Shown here one piece after another: positions 33,188-37,634 of a stretch of 37,634 nt of DNA. Under the pieces are notes generated by a model. It made no database searches, was not told the origin of the DNA, and worked only from the letters and a program-made list of their open reading frames with translations. Where the stretch lies: assembly GCA_944392605.1 (NCBI GenBank), contig CALXXE010000017.1, positions 1-37,634 on the forward strand, read 5' to 3'. Each line of letters begins with the position of its first letter. Position 1 is the first letter of the stretch. The stretch is from an uncultured Clostridia bacterium. GTDB lineage: Bacteria; Bacillota; Clostridia; TANB77; CAG-508. A program made the position numbers and the translations under genes.

Positions 33188-33467
33188 ATTACCACCTTGC
33201 TTTCAAATTTACATCTATTCTCTCACTAGGAAAGAGAATAATGTATATAAACAAATTATTAAAAAGGATAATTAATGAGCAATCTACCTTTAATAACATA
33301 TGACAAACATATTGGTTGGTTTTATTAATATTACCTAGTATATATTAATCATTATCAGGAATTGTTAATTGCTAACTAGTATATGTAGGCATTATAACAG
33401 CTTTTGCTTTTAGCCTACTAGCAATACAATTCCAGAATCCTTTTCTACTCTTGGTAGATAGGTAATT
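33188..33467. other. Gene-free leader region before terS with several hairpins
   Basis: No credible ORF is seen in 280 bases. Hairpins are: ATTCTCT/AGAGAAT (33217-33239) with loop CACTAGGAA; TTAATA/TATTAA (33325-33348) with loop TTACCTAGTATA; and a bulged stem TTGCTA..GTAGGC/GCCTAC-TAGCAA (33369-33424). The first two loops contain complementary ACTAGG and CCTAGT. The region would be a long 5' leader of the late transcript if the promoter at 33391-33399 is used. Confidence 0.5.
33391..33399 (-). promoter_or_regulatory. Extended -10 promoter, candidate late promoter for terS
   Basis: On the - strand TGTTATAAT is a perfect extended -10 (TGn-TATAAT). The -35 region is poor (AGTAGG at 17 bases), which is typical of a promoter needing an activator. 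The - strand transcript would reach terS about 200 bases on. It sits in the loop of the stem at 33369-33424. Confidence 0.45.
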
Positions 33468-33596
33468 TGTGTAGGTTAAGATTTGCACTTAACATGAAAG
33501 CCTTCAGATAACCAATAACAGCTTTCCTTGAATGAAGCCCATAATGTCACAAATGGGATTGGTTTTAAGAGCGTCTACCTATTCCGCCACTACACA
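33468..33596 (-). tRNA. tRNA-Leu-like element, atypical or degenerate, with an inserted pseudoknot
   Basis: On the - strand a 7-bp acceptor stem TGTGTAG...CTACACA encloses a D-arm that matches bacterial tRNA-Leu exactly (TGGCGGAATAGGTAGACGC), then CTTAAAA, identical to a UAA-anticodon loop. A T-arm-like hairpin GTTAAG-TGCAAAT-CTTAAC closes it; its loop differs from TTCAAAT by one base. The 5' strand of the anticodon stem is missing. Instead about 44 extra bases contain CCCAT/ATGGG (hairpin), AACCAAT/ATTGGTT and GAAAGC/GCTTTC; the last two cross, an H-type pseudoknot. A normal cloverleaf cannot form. It is too short for a group I intron and lacks that intron's core motifs. It may be a decayed tRNA or a tRNA-like RNA. 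Confidence 0.45.
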
Positions 33597-33680
33597 ATTT
33601 ATTTTACAATTCTTTAACTATATATGGTTATAGTTAGTAATTGTTAAAATCTCTGCTGTTCTCTAATCCAAAGTCCATTA

Positions 33681-33947
33681 TTATTCCTCCTCAATTTTTA
33701 TACATCTATTTTCAAATTTCTTATATGCGTCAAAATATATTTCTTTTTTATCTCCATTCATAGTACATTCATAATACATTCCATCTTTTAAATCTGTACT
33801 CAATAGTGCTTTACTATTTTGCAATGTTTTACAACTCCATGGTAAATAAACATTAAATTCTGGAACCTCATCGCTTTTATCTAAATGTTCTATTGCATAT
33901 TCTCTTACTAATTCTTTGCATTTTTTTATAAACTCCTCATTGCTCAT
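33681..33947 (-). CDS. DUF6275-like phage protein
   Basis: The 88-residue protein has the sequence pattern of DUF6275: an N-terminal helix (EFIKKCKELVREYAIEHLDK) followed by YLPWSCKTLQNSKALLSTDL and GMYYECTMNGDKKEIYFDAY, ending KFENRCIKIEEE. The family is common in Gram-positive phages and has no known function. It is small, soluble and beta-rich in its second half. It lies between the tRNA-like element and the Acb2-like gene, in a small cluster of non-structural genes ahead of the terminase. RBS AGGAGG-like sequence precedes the ATG at 33947. Confidence 0.7.
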   Translation of the reverse strand: MSNEEFIKKCKELVREYAIEHLDKSDEVPEFNVYLPWSCKTLQNSKALLSTDLKDGMYYECTMNGDKKEIYFDAYKKFENRCIKIEEE

Positions 33948-33951
33948 TTTG

Positions 33952-34146
33952 TTATTCCTCCCTTGATATTCCTTTTATAGCCCACATCTGAGCTTCTTCT
34001 AATTTAGTTATTGCCAAACTTGTTTCTCTTCCTGGTTTGCATTGCTGCTCTATTAAATCATACATAGCAGAAAACATATATCTTACTTTATCTATTCTTG
34101 CTTGTTGTTCTTGATTTACTTCTGTATATTCTGCTTTTCTATTCAT
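33952..34146 (-). CDS. Acb2/Tad1-like hairpin protein, candidate anti-CBASS/anti-Thoeris sponge
   Basis: The 64-residue protein ends in a pattern I recognise from the DUF7681/Acb2-Tad1 hairpin family: LIEQQCKPGRETSLAITKLE, then EAQMWAIKGISREE; family members typically read (C)P-x-REKSLAxTxLEEAxMWANAxIAR. Acb2 and Tad1 are phage proteins that bind and sequester cyclic nucleotide or cyclic-ADP-ribose signals of CBASS and Thoeris defences. The two predicted helices (about 12-37 and 42-61) with a turn at CKPGR fit a helical hairpin that oligomerises. It sits between the zincin and DUF6275 genes, outside the structural block. Many family members are untested, so sponge activity here is a prediction. 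Start choice follows a GAGG-like site. Confidence 0.65.
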   Translation of the reverse strand: MNRKAEYTEVNQEQQARIDKVRYMFSAMYDLIEQQCKPGRETSLAITKLEEAQMWAIKGISREE

Positions 34147-34476
34147 TTATTTTACCTCTTTAAAATATTTATTTACTATATCATTTATAAAGTCATTGCT
34201 ACTTGCTACTATGTCACATATTACTTCTTCATTTACATCTACTACGTTATATAAGCCATACTCCCAAATATAGCAATGTGTTAATTCGTGCTTTAACGTT
34301 TTTATTTTCTGCTCTTTACACATATCTTTATTTATGTAAATAATGTGTTGGGATTTTTGTGTACATCCAAATACAAAATAAGCTTTTTCTTCCATCTCTT
34401 TTTCGTATAATTCTTTTAATTCGTTTTTTTCTTTTTCTTCTATTATCCATTTATCATTATTTATTTTAAATTCCAT
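34147..34476 (-). CDS. ImmA/IrrE-like zinc metallopeptidase (short)
   Basis: The 109-residue protein contains an HExxH zincin motif, H63-E64-L-T-H67 (LKHELTHCYIW), with a downstream glutamate (NEEVICDIVASS at about 82-93) that could be the third ligand, as in ImmA/IrrE-type proteases. Those enzymes cleave phage-type repressors, but this version is short and lacks an HTH domain; similar short zincins occur in phages next to packaging genes. It could process a regulator or act as an anti-host factor. Its start (34476) follows GAAAGGAAA. The stop is adjacent to the Acb2-like gene's start. Catalytic residues are intact. Confidence 0.75.
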   Translation of the reverse strand: MEFKINNDKWIIEEKEKNELKELYEKEMEEKAYFVFGCTQKSQHIIYINKDMCKEQKIKTLKHELTHCYIWEYGLYNVVDVNEEVICDIVASSNDFINDIVNKYFKEVK

Positions 34477-34494
34477 AAGTATTTCCTTTCTATA

Positions 34495-34760
34495 AACACT
34501 ATATAAGGCATATATGTAAAATAAAGACCTATTAAAAACTATAGAACGGAGAAAATAGTTTTAAAAAAACAAATATGCCTTATATACTATCTATAGCTGT
34601 AAATATAGCTTGACTAGGACGCTATATTTACAGGGGATGATATAGTTCAAAAAACAATTTAAAAGGAAGATCGTGTTATCCTAGTAATAACTAAAAACAA
34701 AAAAGATACTTCGTTTAGAAGAATAGGCTAATAACTATCTCTCTATTATTAGCACATAAT
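34495..34760. ncRNA. Structured gene-free region, candidate phage ncRNA with kissing loops
   Basis: This interval has no ORF but six stem-loops. (A) ATATAAGGCATAT/ATATGCCTTATAT arms at about 34500-34586. (F) inside A, AAAACTAT/ATAGTTTT (34535-34562). (B) a perfect 13-bp stem CTGTAAATATAGC/GCTATATTTACAG (34597-34633) with loop TTGACTAGGAC. (C) GTTAT/ATAAC (34675-34691) with loop CCTAGTA. (D) CTTC/GAAG (34709-34721). (E) GCTAATAA/TTATTAGC (34727-34753). Loops B and C can pair through ACTAGG/CCTAGT. Linkers are A-rich on the + strand, which favours + as the functional strand, but phage genes around it are on the - strand. No known ncRNA was matched by eye. Large phage RNAs such as ROOL and GOLLD also use loop-loop contacts. 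Confidence 0.45.
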
Positions 34761-34804
34761 AATTTTATCATATTTAGTAGGTCTATTTTTCCCTATTTTT
34801 TCCA

Positions 34805-34833
34805 CAAAAATAAAGCTGGGATTATTCCCAGCT
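34805..34833 (-). terminator. Intrinsic terminator of the early/middle operon
   Basis: A perfect 8-bp stem AGCTGGGA/TCCCAGCT (34814-34833) with a 4-base loop is followed on the - strand by TTTATTTTT. It ends the transcript carrying the ArpU-like gene and leaves the downstream late region to its own promoter. Confidence 0.9.
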
Positions 34834-34928
34834 CCACAAAATATAAAAGCAATCGCATAAGGGTTATTTATACGACCAAAAATATTTTATCATAATAGTT
34901 AATATCAATTTTCTTTATTTTTTCCGCA

Positions 34929-35249
34929 TTATATTTCTCCTATCTCCTCTGCAAGCATGTAAATACACTTGTTTAGGATATTGTAATATGTAGTTTTACT
35001 AATGTTTTTTATGTTTTTACAGTATAACCAACTAGCATTGTCTCTAAAAATAAGATAAAACACTTCTTTTTCAAAATCATCTAGCTTATTTATAACTGTT
35101 TCTATGCAATTTATTCTTTCTGTTAGAAACAAAACTGTTCTAGTATTCATTTTTTCTATATGTTTTAATTTGTTTTTATTACTCCAGTATTGCCTTAGCT
35201 CTCTTTCATAATATCTCTTAGTTTCTTTAGGTAATTTCTTATTAGGCAT
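34929..35249 (-). CDS. ArpU/RinA-like or sigma-factor-like late transcription regulator
   Basis: The 106-residue protein is basic and helical. The C-terminal half (about 55-106) resembles sigma region 4 or ArpU-type HTH: VINKLDDFEKEVFYLIFRDN, then ISKTTYYNILNKCIYMLAEE. In Gram-positive phages this kind of protein sits just upstream of terS and activates late genes. Here it is the last gene before the operon terminator, and about 1.5 kb upstream of the candidate extended -10 promoter. The N-terminus (RYYERELRQYWSNKNKLKHI) is like ArpU-family leaders. Sequence identity to a named family is low, so the role is supported mostly by position and HTH pattern. Confidence 0.68.
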   Translation of the reverse strand: MPNKKLPKETKRYYERELRQYWSNKNKLKHIEKMNTRTVLFLTERINCIETVINKLDDFEKEVFYLIFRDNASWLYCKNIKNISKTTYYNILNKCIYMLAEEIGEI

Positions 35250-35262
35250 TTTATATTACCTC

Positions 35263-35439
35263 CTATTTAACTTCTTCCTCTAGGTATTTTAGCCCTTTTT
35301 CAGTTTTTATTGTTATGTAATTCTTTCTAATCAAGTTCTTATATTCTCTTTCTGTAAAAGTATTATACTTAAATCTTCTTTTTCTTAATTCTATTCCTTT
35401 TTCCATTTCCCATTCCGTAAGTGGTTTTCTACTTGCCAT
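35263..35439 (-). CDS. Small basic hypothetical phage protein
   Basis: This 58-residue frame is well supported by AGGAGG located nine bases before its ATG and by exact packing between its neighbours (it starts directly after the stop codon of the 62-aa gene and ends 13 bases before the ArpU-like gene). The product is lysine/arginine-rich: MASRKPLTEWEMEKGIELRK, then RRFKYNTFTEREYKNLIRKN. It is helical, with no known motif. Similar small basic proteins occur just ahead of late regulators in Clostridial phages. It may bind nucleic acid; nothing further can be said. Confidence 0.6.
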   Translation of the reverse strand: MASRKPLTEWEMEKGIELRKRRFKYNTFTEREYKNLIRKNYITIKTEKGLKYLEEEVK

Positions 35440-35628
35440 TTAATTATCCTCCTTTTTATATCTAATTATGTGGGTATTTTCTCCATCGTGATGTCCTAAT
35501 ATTTTTCCTTCTTTTAGTGCTTCGATTTCTTTATCTGTTATTGTAATTACTTCTTGATTCCAACCGGTATTTTCATAATTTTGTATATTTTCTCTTGTAT
35601 TTTCCATTATGTCAAAATATTTTTTCAT
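35440..35628 (-). CDS. Small hypothetical phage protein
   Basis: This 62-residue protein is not recognised. The N-terminal half is helical and acidic (MKKYFDIMENTRENIQNYEN) and the second half reads ITDKEIEALKEGKILGHHDG, then ENTHIIRYKKE. The ITDKEIEALKEGKIL pattern is seen in several small phage proteins of unknown role. The start overlaps the end of the 145-aa gene, implying coupled translation. Its stop is followed at once by the next ATG. No function is assigned. Confidence 0.55.
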   Translation of the reverse strand: MKKYFDIMENTRENIQNYENTGWNQEVITITDKEIEALKEGKILGHHDGENTHIIRYKKEDN

Positions 35629-36049
35629 TTTCTATGCCTTCTTTCCATTCCCACTCTTCTTCATTAAACCAGTCTGGAATAGCCCATTGTAATAATTTGA
35701 AATTTTCATTGCTATATGTAGTTGTGCAATATTCTTTGGCTATAAATATTTCTCTAGTCAGTAATAGTTCATCGTTCATATTATCGCTTACAATTGTCCT
35801 GCTATATCTGCCTTTACTTTTTATAATATTTTCTCTTTTGGTTTCAAATATAGCACATATACTAACATTTGCAATGCCGGTAACACTATGTAATATCTTT
35901 TCCGGTTTATAATCTGCTATATTAAAAAAGCAAAAACCAATACTGTTACTAGCTTGTCCATTCTCTTTATGATTAGTATTATTAATTAATATTTCTCCAT
36001 TACAGTATTTTTGAAATTCTCCCAAACTCATAAATCTAAATAACTTCAT
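35612..36049 (-). CDS. Hypothetical phage protein, 145 residues
   Basis: The soluble protein starts MKLFRFMSLGEFQKYCNGEI, an opening seen in some phage proteins of unknown function and faintly reminiscent of small ADP-ribosyl-type folds (L-F-R-F-M-S), but no catalytic set is evident. The middle contains IGFCFFNIADYKPEKILHSV and ANVSICAIFETKRENI; the end is tryptophan/glutamate-rich (WAIPDWFNEEEWEWKEGIEN). It overlaps its upstream neighbour by 4 bases (ATGA-type) and the downstream gene by 17 bases, so it is firmly part of the operon. Function unknown; the tryptophan-rich tail is unusual. Confidence 0.6.
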   Translation of the reverse strand: MKLFRFMSLGEFQKYCNGEILINNTNHKENGQASNSIGFCFFNIADYKPEKILHSVTGIANVSICAIFETKRENIIKSKGRYSRTIVSDNMNDELLLTREIFIAKEYCTTTYSNENFKLLQWAIPDWFNEEEWEWKEGIENEKIF

Positions 36050-36510
36050 AATTTTATTATTGTTATACCTCCATTTTCGTTATTTTCTATCTGCTGCATT
36101 ATTTTCTCAGCCATTTCTTTTGCTCTGTTAAACGCAGGAGTTCCTGGTACTTTCATTTCTTTACATTCGTTATTGAATTTTTCCCATACTGTAATTGGTT
36201 CTTCTTTAAACATTTTCTTTGCTGTTTCCTTGTACTTATCTGGTATATTAAATTCTATATAAGCATATGTTTCATCAAAGCCGTCATCGTAATCTCCGGC
36301 ATATAATTTATTATGCCTTATAGTATTCCAATTATCTTTAAAATCCTTTCTATTTTGCCCTCCGCTTCTTGTATACACTCTTATATTTCTTCCACCATTG
36401 CAAAGAAATACATCTCTAAATCTACAAAAGTACTCCTTGTTTACTCCTAACATTCCTAATAATATTGGTGTATCTTCATTCATTCCAAATAATTCATTGT
36501 ATAAACTCAT
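36046..36510 (-). CDS. Hypothetical phage protein, 154 residues
   Basis: The soluble protein is of mixed alpha/beta type. Notable segments are TPILLGMLGVNKEYFCRFRD, then VFLCNGGRNIRVYTRSGGQN, and GDYDDGFDETYAYIEFNIPD; the C-terminus is helical (FNRAKEMAEKIMQQIENNEN). The cysteine/glycine turn FLCNGGRN and the acidic DYDDGFDE loop could form a binding site, but no known motif was identified. It starts after TTGTTATATG with an AAGGAGGG site and overlaps the 145-aa gene by four bases. Probably an early phage function. Confidence 0.6.
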   Translation of the reverse strand: MSLYNELFGMNEDTPILLGMLGVNKEYFCRFRDVFLCNGGRNIRVYTRSGGQNRKDFKDNWNTIRHNKLYAGDYDDGFDETYAYIEFNIPDKYKETAKKMFKEEPITVWEKFNNECKEMKVPGTPAFNRAKEMAEKIMQQIENNENGGITIIKL

Positions 36511-36512
36511 TT

Positions 36513-36668
36513 TTATTTTCCCTCCTTGTTATATGAAATTGTCTGATTTATATTTTTACTATCATAATACATTCCATAATCTTTTTTCCTTTTGTATGTA
36601 ATTTCAAAACTTTCTATTTCTCCAATTGTCAAACTATCTATTAATGCTTTCAATTCTTCTTTATCCAT
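36513..36668 (-). CDS. Small hypothetical phage protein, 51 residues
   Basis: This frame has a good RBS (AGGAATAG upstream) and fills the gap between the HAD-like gene and the 154-aa gene exactly. The product reads MDKEELKALIDSLTIGEIES, then FEITYKRKKDYGMYYDSKNI. Its helix-strand-strand appearance suggests a small compact fold. The next gene's AGGAGGG site is inside its last codons, supporting coupled expression. No family was recognised. Confidence 0.55.
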   Translation of the reverse strand: MDKEELKALIDSLTIGEIESFEITYKRKKDYGMYYDSKNINQTISYNKEGK

Positions 36669-36671
36669 AAG

Positions 36672-37088
36672 CTATTCCTCCTCTTTGGAATTATCTAATA
36701 TAAATTGTTTTACTGTTTGTCCTGTATATTTATAGGCTCTATCATCTATATATAATTGTGCTGGCAATTTTCTGTTAGTAACTCCTATTAAATCTAATTC
36801 ATTCCAAAAAGTTTCATTATCGTTTATTCTAGTGGCTTTACACCAAAATCCTTGTTTATCCCACCAATCTATTATTTGCATAGGGTCTCTTGTAGAACAT
36901 ATAAATACAGGTACCTTTAGTCTTTGTAATAATAGCATTAGGTCTAATACTTCTGGATTAGCTTCATCGTATATGCTTCCATCTTGCCAACCTTTGCTAT
37001 ATTTATGTATTACTCCATCAAAATCAAAACATACTGCGTGTCCTTCTTTTAATTTTAAATCCATTTTTTTAACTTTTATATCACTCAT
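36672..37088 (-). CDS. HAD-like phosphatase
   Basis: The 138-residue protein is a minimal haloacid-dehalogenase-fold hydrolase. Motif I is D22-F-D24 (CFDFDGVIH), motif II is S65-T66 (FICSTRDP), motif III is K107, and motif IV is D115-D116 (LYIDDRA). There is no sizable cap domain, so it may act on a larger substrate such as a nucleotide or nucleic acid end. Small HAD proteins are common in phages and probably alter nucleotide or NAD-related metabolism, but substrates are rarely known. Start at 37088 follows AGGAGAATAAAG. It stands directly downstream of the YopX gene in the early operon. Confidence 0.83.
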   Translation of the reverse strand: MSDIKVKKMDLKLKEGHAVCFDFDGVIHKYSKGWQDGSIYDEANPEVLDLMLLLQRLKVPVFICSTRDPMQIIDWWDKQGFWCKATRINDNETFWNELDLIGVTNRKLPAQLYIDDRAYKYTGQTVKQFILDNSKEEE

Positions 37089-37090
37089 CT

Positions 37091-37561
37091 TTATTCTCCT
37101 TCCTCTAACAAATTTTTGTTGTCATATATGTTGTCTATTACTTCACATTCAAAAAATCTTCCCCAATCATAATTACTAAATTTTTTATAGTCTTCTTTAT
37201 CAATTATTTCTACATTCCATTCTGCACCCCAGTATTTCATTTTTCCTTCACAACCGCAAAAATCATCGCCACATTTTACATTATATTTAACAATTCCCTT
37301 TAATCTCTTTTCTTTATAATTTTTTGAATAAGGCTTGTCTCTAAAAGGTTGTGTTAAAATTATATCTCCCTCATATATTTCTTTTCCGTTTTTATCTTTT
37401 AGTCCTGTGTATTGTCCTACTGTTTCTTTGTCTACTTCACTTGCTATTCCACTTTTATTATCGGCTATCATAACTATTTTTTGTGATTCATCTATTAGTA
37501 GGCTACCATAAGTCCATTCTTCTATGTACAATAATTTCCCTCTAAATTTTATTTTTCTCAT
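37091..37561 (-). CDS. YopX family phage protein
   Basis: The 156-residue protein has the YopX pattern: MRKIKFRGKLLYIEEWTYGS at the start, TVGQYTGLKDKNGKEIYEGD in the middle and FECEVIDNIYDN near the end. YopX (first seen in the SPbeta region) occurs in a large number of Gram-positive phages; its function is unknown. An insertion with CGDDFCGCEGK (about 112-122) adds three cysteines that could bind metal; this varies between family members. It is followed by the HAD-like gene after two bases, and preceded by the truncated gene at the right edge. Confidence 0.88.
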   Translation of the reverse strand: MRKIKFRGKLLYIEEWTYGSLLIDESQKIVMIADNKSGIASEVDKETVGQYTGLKDKNGKEIYEGDIILTQPFRDKPYSKNYKEKRLKGIVKYNVKCGDDFCGCEGKMKYWGAEWNVEIIDKEDYKKFSNYDWGRFFECEVIDNIYDNKNLLEEGE

Positions 37562-37564
37562 CTT

Positions 37565-37634
37565 TTACTCCTTCTTTAAAATTTTTTCTTTAAATTCTGC
37601 ATATGTCATTTCTGATATTTCTTTTATATTCTCT
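37565..37634 (-). CDS. 3' end of a phage gene cut by the window edge
   Basis: The last 22 codons of a frame read ENIKEISEMTYAEFKEKILK, then KE and stop, and the RBS of the YopX gene (AAGGAG) overlaps its end. Too little remains to identify it. Confidence 0.5.
   Translation of the reverse strand, partial: ENIKEISEMTYAEFKEKILKKE

Larger units (their letters stand above)
4306..37634. mobile_element. Podovirus-type prophage, left part (right end outside window)
   Basis: Everything to the right of rho reads as phage: tyrosine integrase, repressor-like genes, then a single long - strand block with terminase, portal, scaffold, capsid, adaptor, internal virion protein, holin and endolysin. No sheath, tail tube or tape-measure gene was found, and the portal/adaptor pair resembles short-tailed phages of the SU10 type. 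The left boundary must lie between the rho terminator and the integrase operon (4306-4850), but the attL core cannot be fixed without the right junction, which is not in the window. The early replication genes also lie beyond the right edge. Confidence 0.88.

Noticed and set aside
33468-33596. Group I or other self-splicing intron in the tRNA-like element
   Set aside because: The extra part is only about 44 bases, far below the size of a group I intron, and no conserved P/Q/R/S core motifs are visible.
34597-34633. 13-bp stem as an intrinsic terminator
   Set aside because: Neither strand has a U-tract after the stem, and a proper terminator exists nearby at 34805-34833.
35612-36049. ADP-ribosyltransferase-type toxin from the LFRFMS opening
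   Set aside because: No matching catalytic residues follow, so the resemblance is too weak to name a function.

Overview
The window is AT-rich DNA from a low-GC Gram-positive bacterium, most likely a spore-forming Clostridia relative. The evidence is the yabP-yabQ-divIC sporulation/division cluster, A/T-ending codons, strong AGGAGG-type ribosome binding sites, and a prophage with a Gram-positive M23 endolysin and a Dp1-type holin.

Layout. (1) 1-4305 is chromosomal and all on the + strand: the 3' end of prfB (release factor 2), a short aspartate kinase, yabP, yabQ, a DivIC/FtsL-like septum protein and rho. Clear intrinsic terminators follow prfB, divIC and rho. (2) From somewhere in 4306-4850 to the right edge is a prophage whose far end lies outside the window. 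The interval behind rho holds a candidate attL and an orphan promoter-terminator unit (a possible small RNA). Then come the integrase, an AbrB-like regulator and a cI-like repressor (- strand), and divergent + strand genes (a 60-aa protein, a ribbon-helix-helix regulator, a DUF805 membrane protein and a small membrane protein) that look like a lysogeny or accessory module. (3) 8158-37634 is one long - strand block read right to left: small early genes (YopX, a HAD-like phosphatase, hypotheticals), a late-regulator-like protein, a terminator, a structured gene-free region, a zincin, an Acb2/Tad1-like anti-defence candidate, a DUF6275 protein, a tRNA-like element, then terS, terL, portal, a zinc-finger protein, scaffold, major capsid, tail/appendage proteins, SU10-type adaptor, a frameshifted tail protein, internal virion proteins including a 2899-aa polyvalent protein, a GAF-like membrane protein, holin, endolysin and distal receptor-binding proteins.

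The absence of a tape-measure gene, sheath and tail-tube genes, together with the portal/adaptor types and the giant ejected-type protein, points to a podovirus (short-tailed phage). The genes form a temperate phage: int and the repressors control lysogeny, the ArpU/sigma-like protein probably drives late genes through a promoter upstream of terS, and structural genes are followed by lysis and host-recognition genes.

The most interesting parts are two gene-free intervals around 33.2-33.6 kb and 34.5-34.76 kb. They hold dense stem-loops whose loops are mutually complementary (ACTAGG/CCTAGT), and a tRNA-Leu-like element with an apparent pseudoknot in place of a normal anticodon arm. Also notable are the Acb2/Tad1-like sponge candidate, the giant polyvalent protein (LPD3, GNAT, ADP-ribosyltransferase, zincin, LPD38), and a single-base frameshift in a conserved tail gene. 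All assignments are by eye from motifs; no database search was run.
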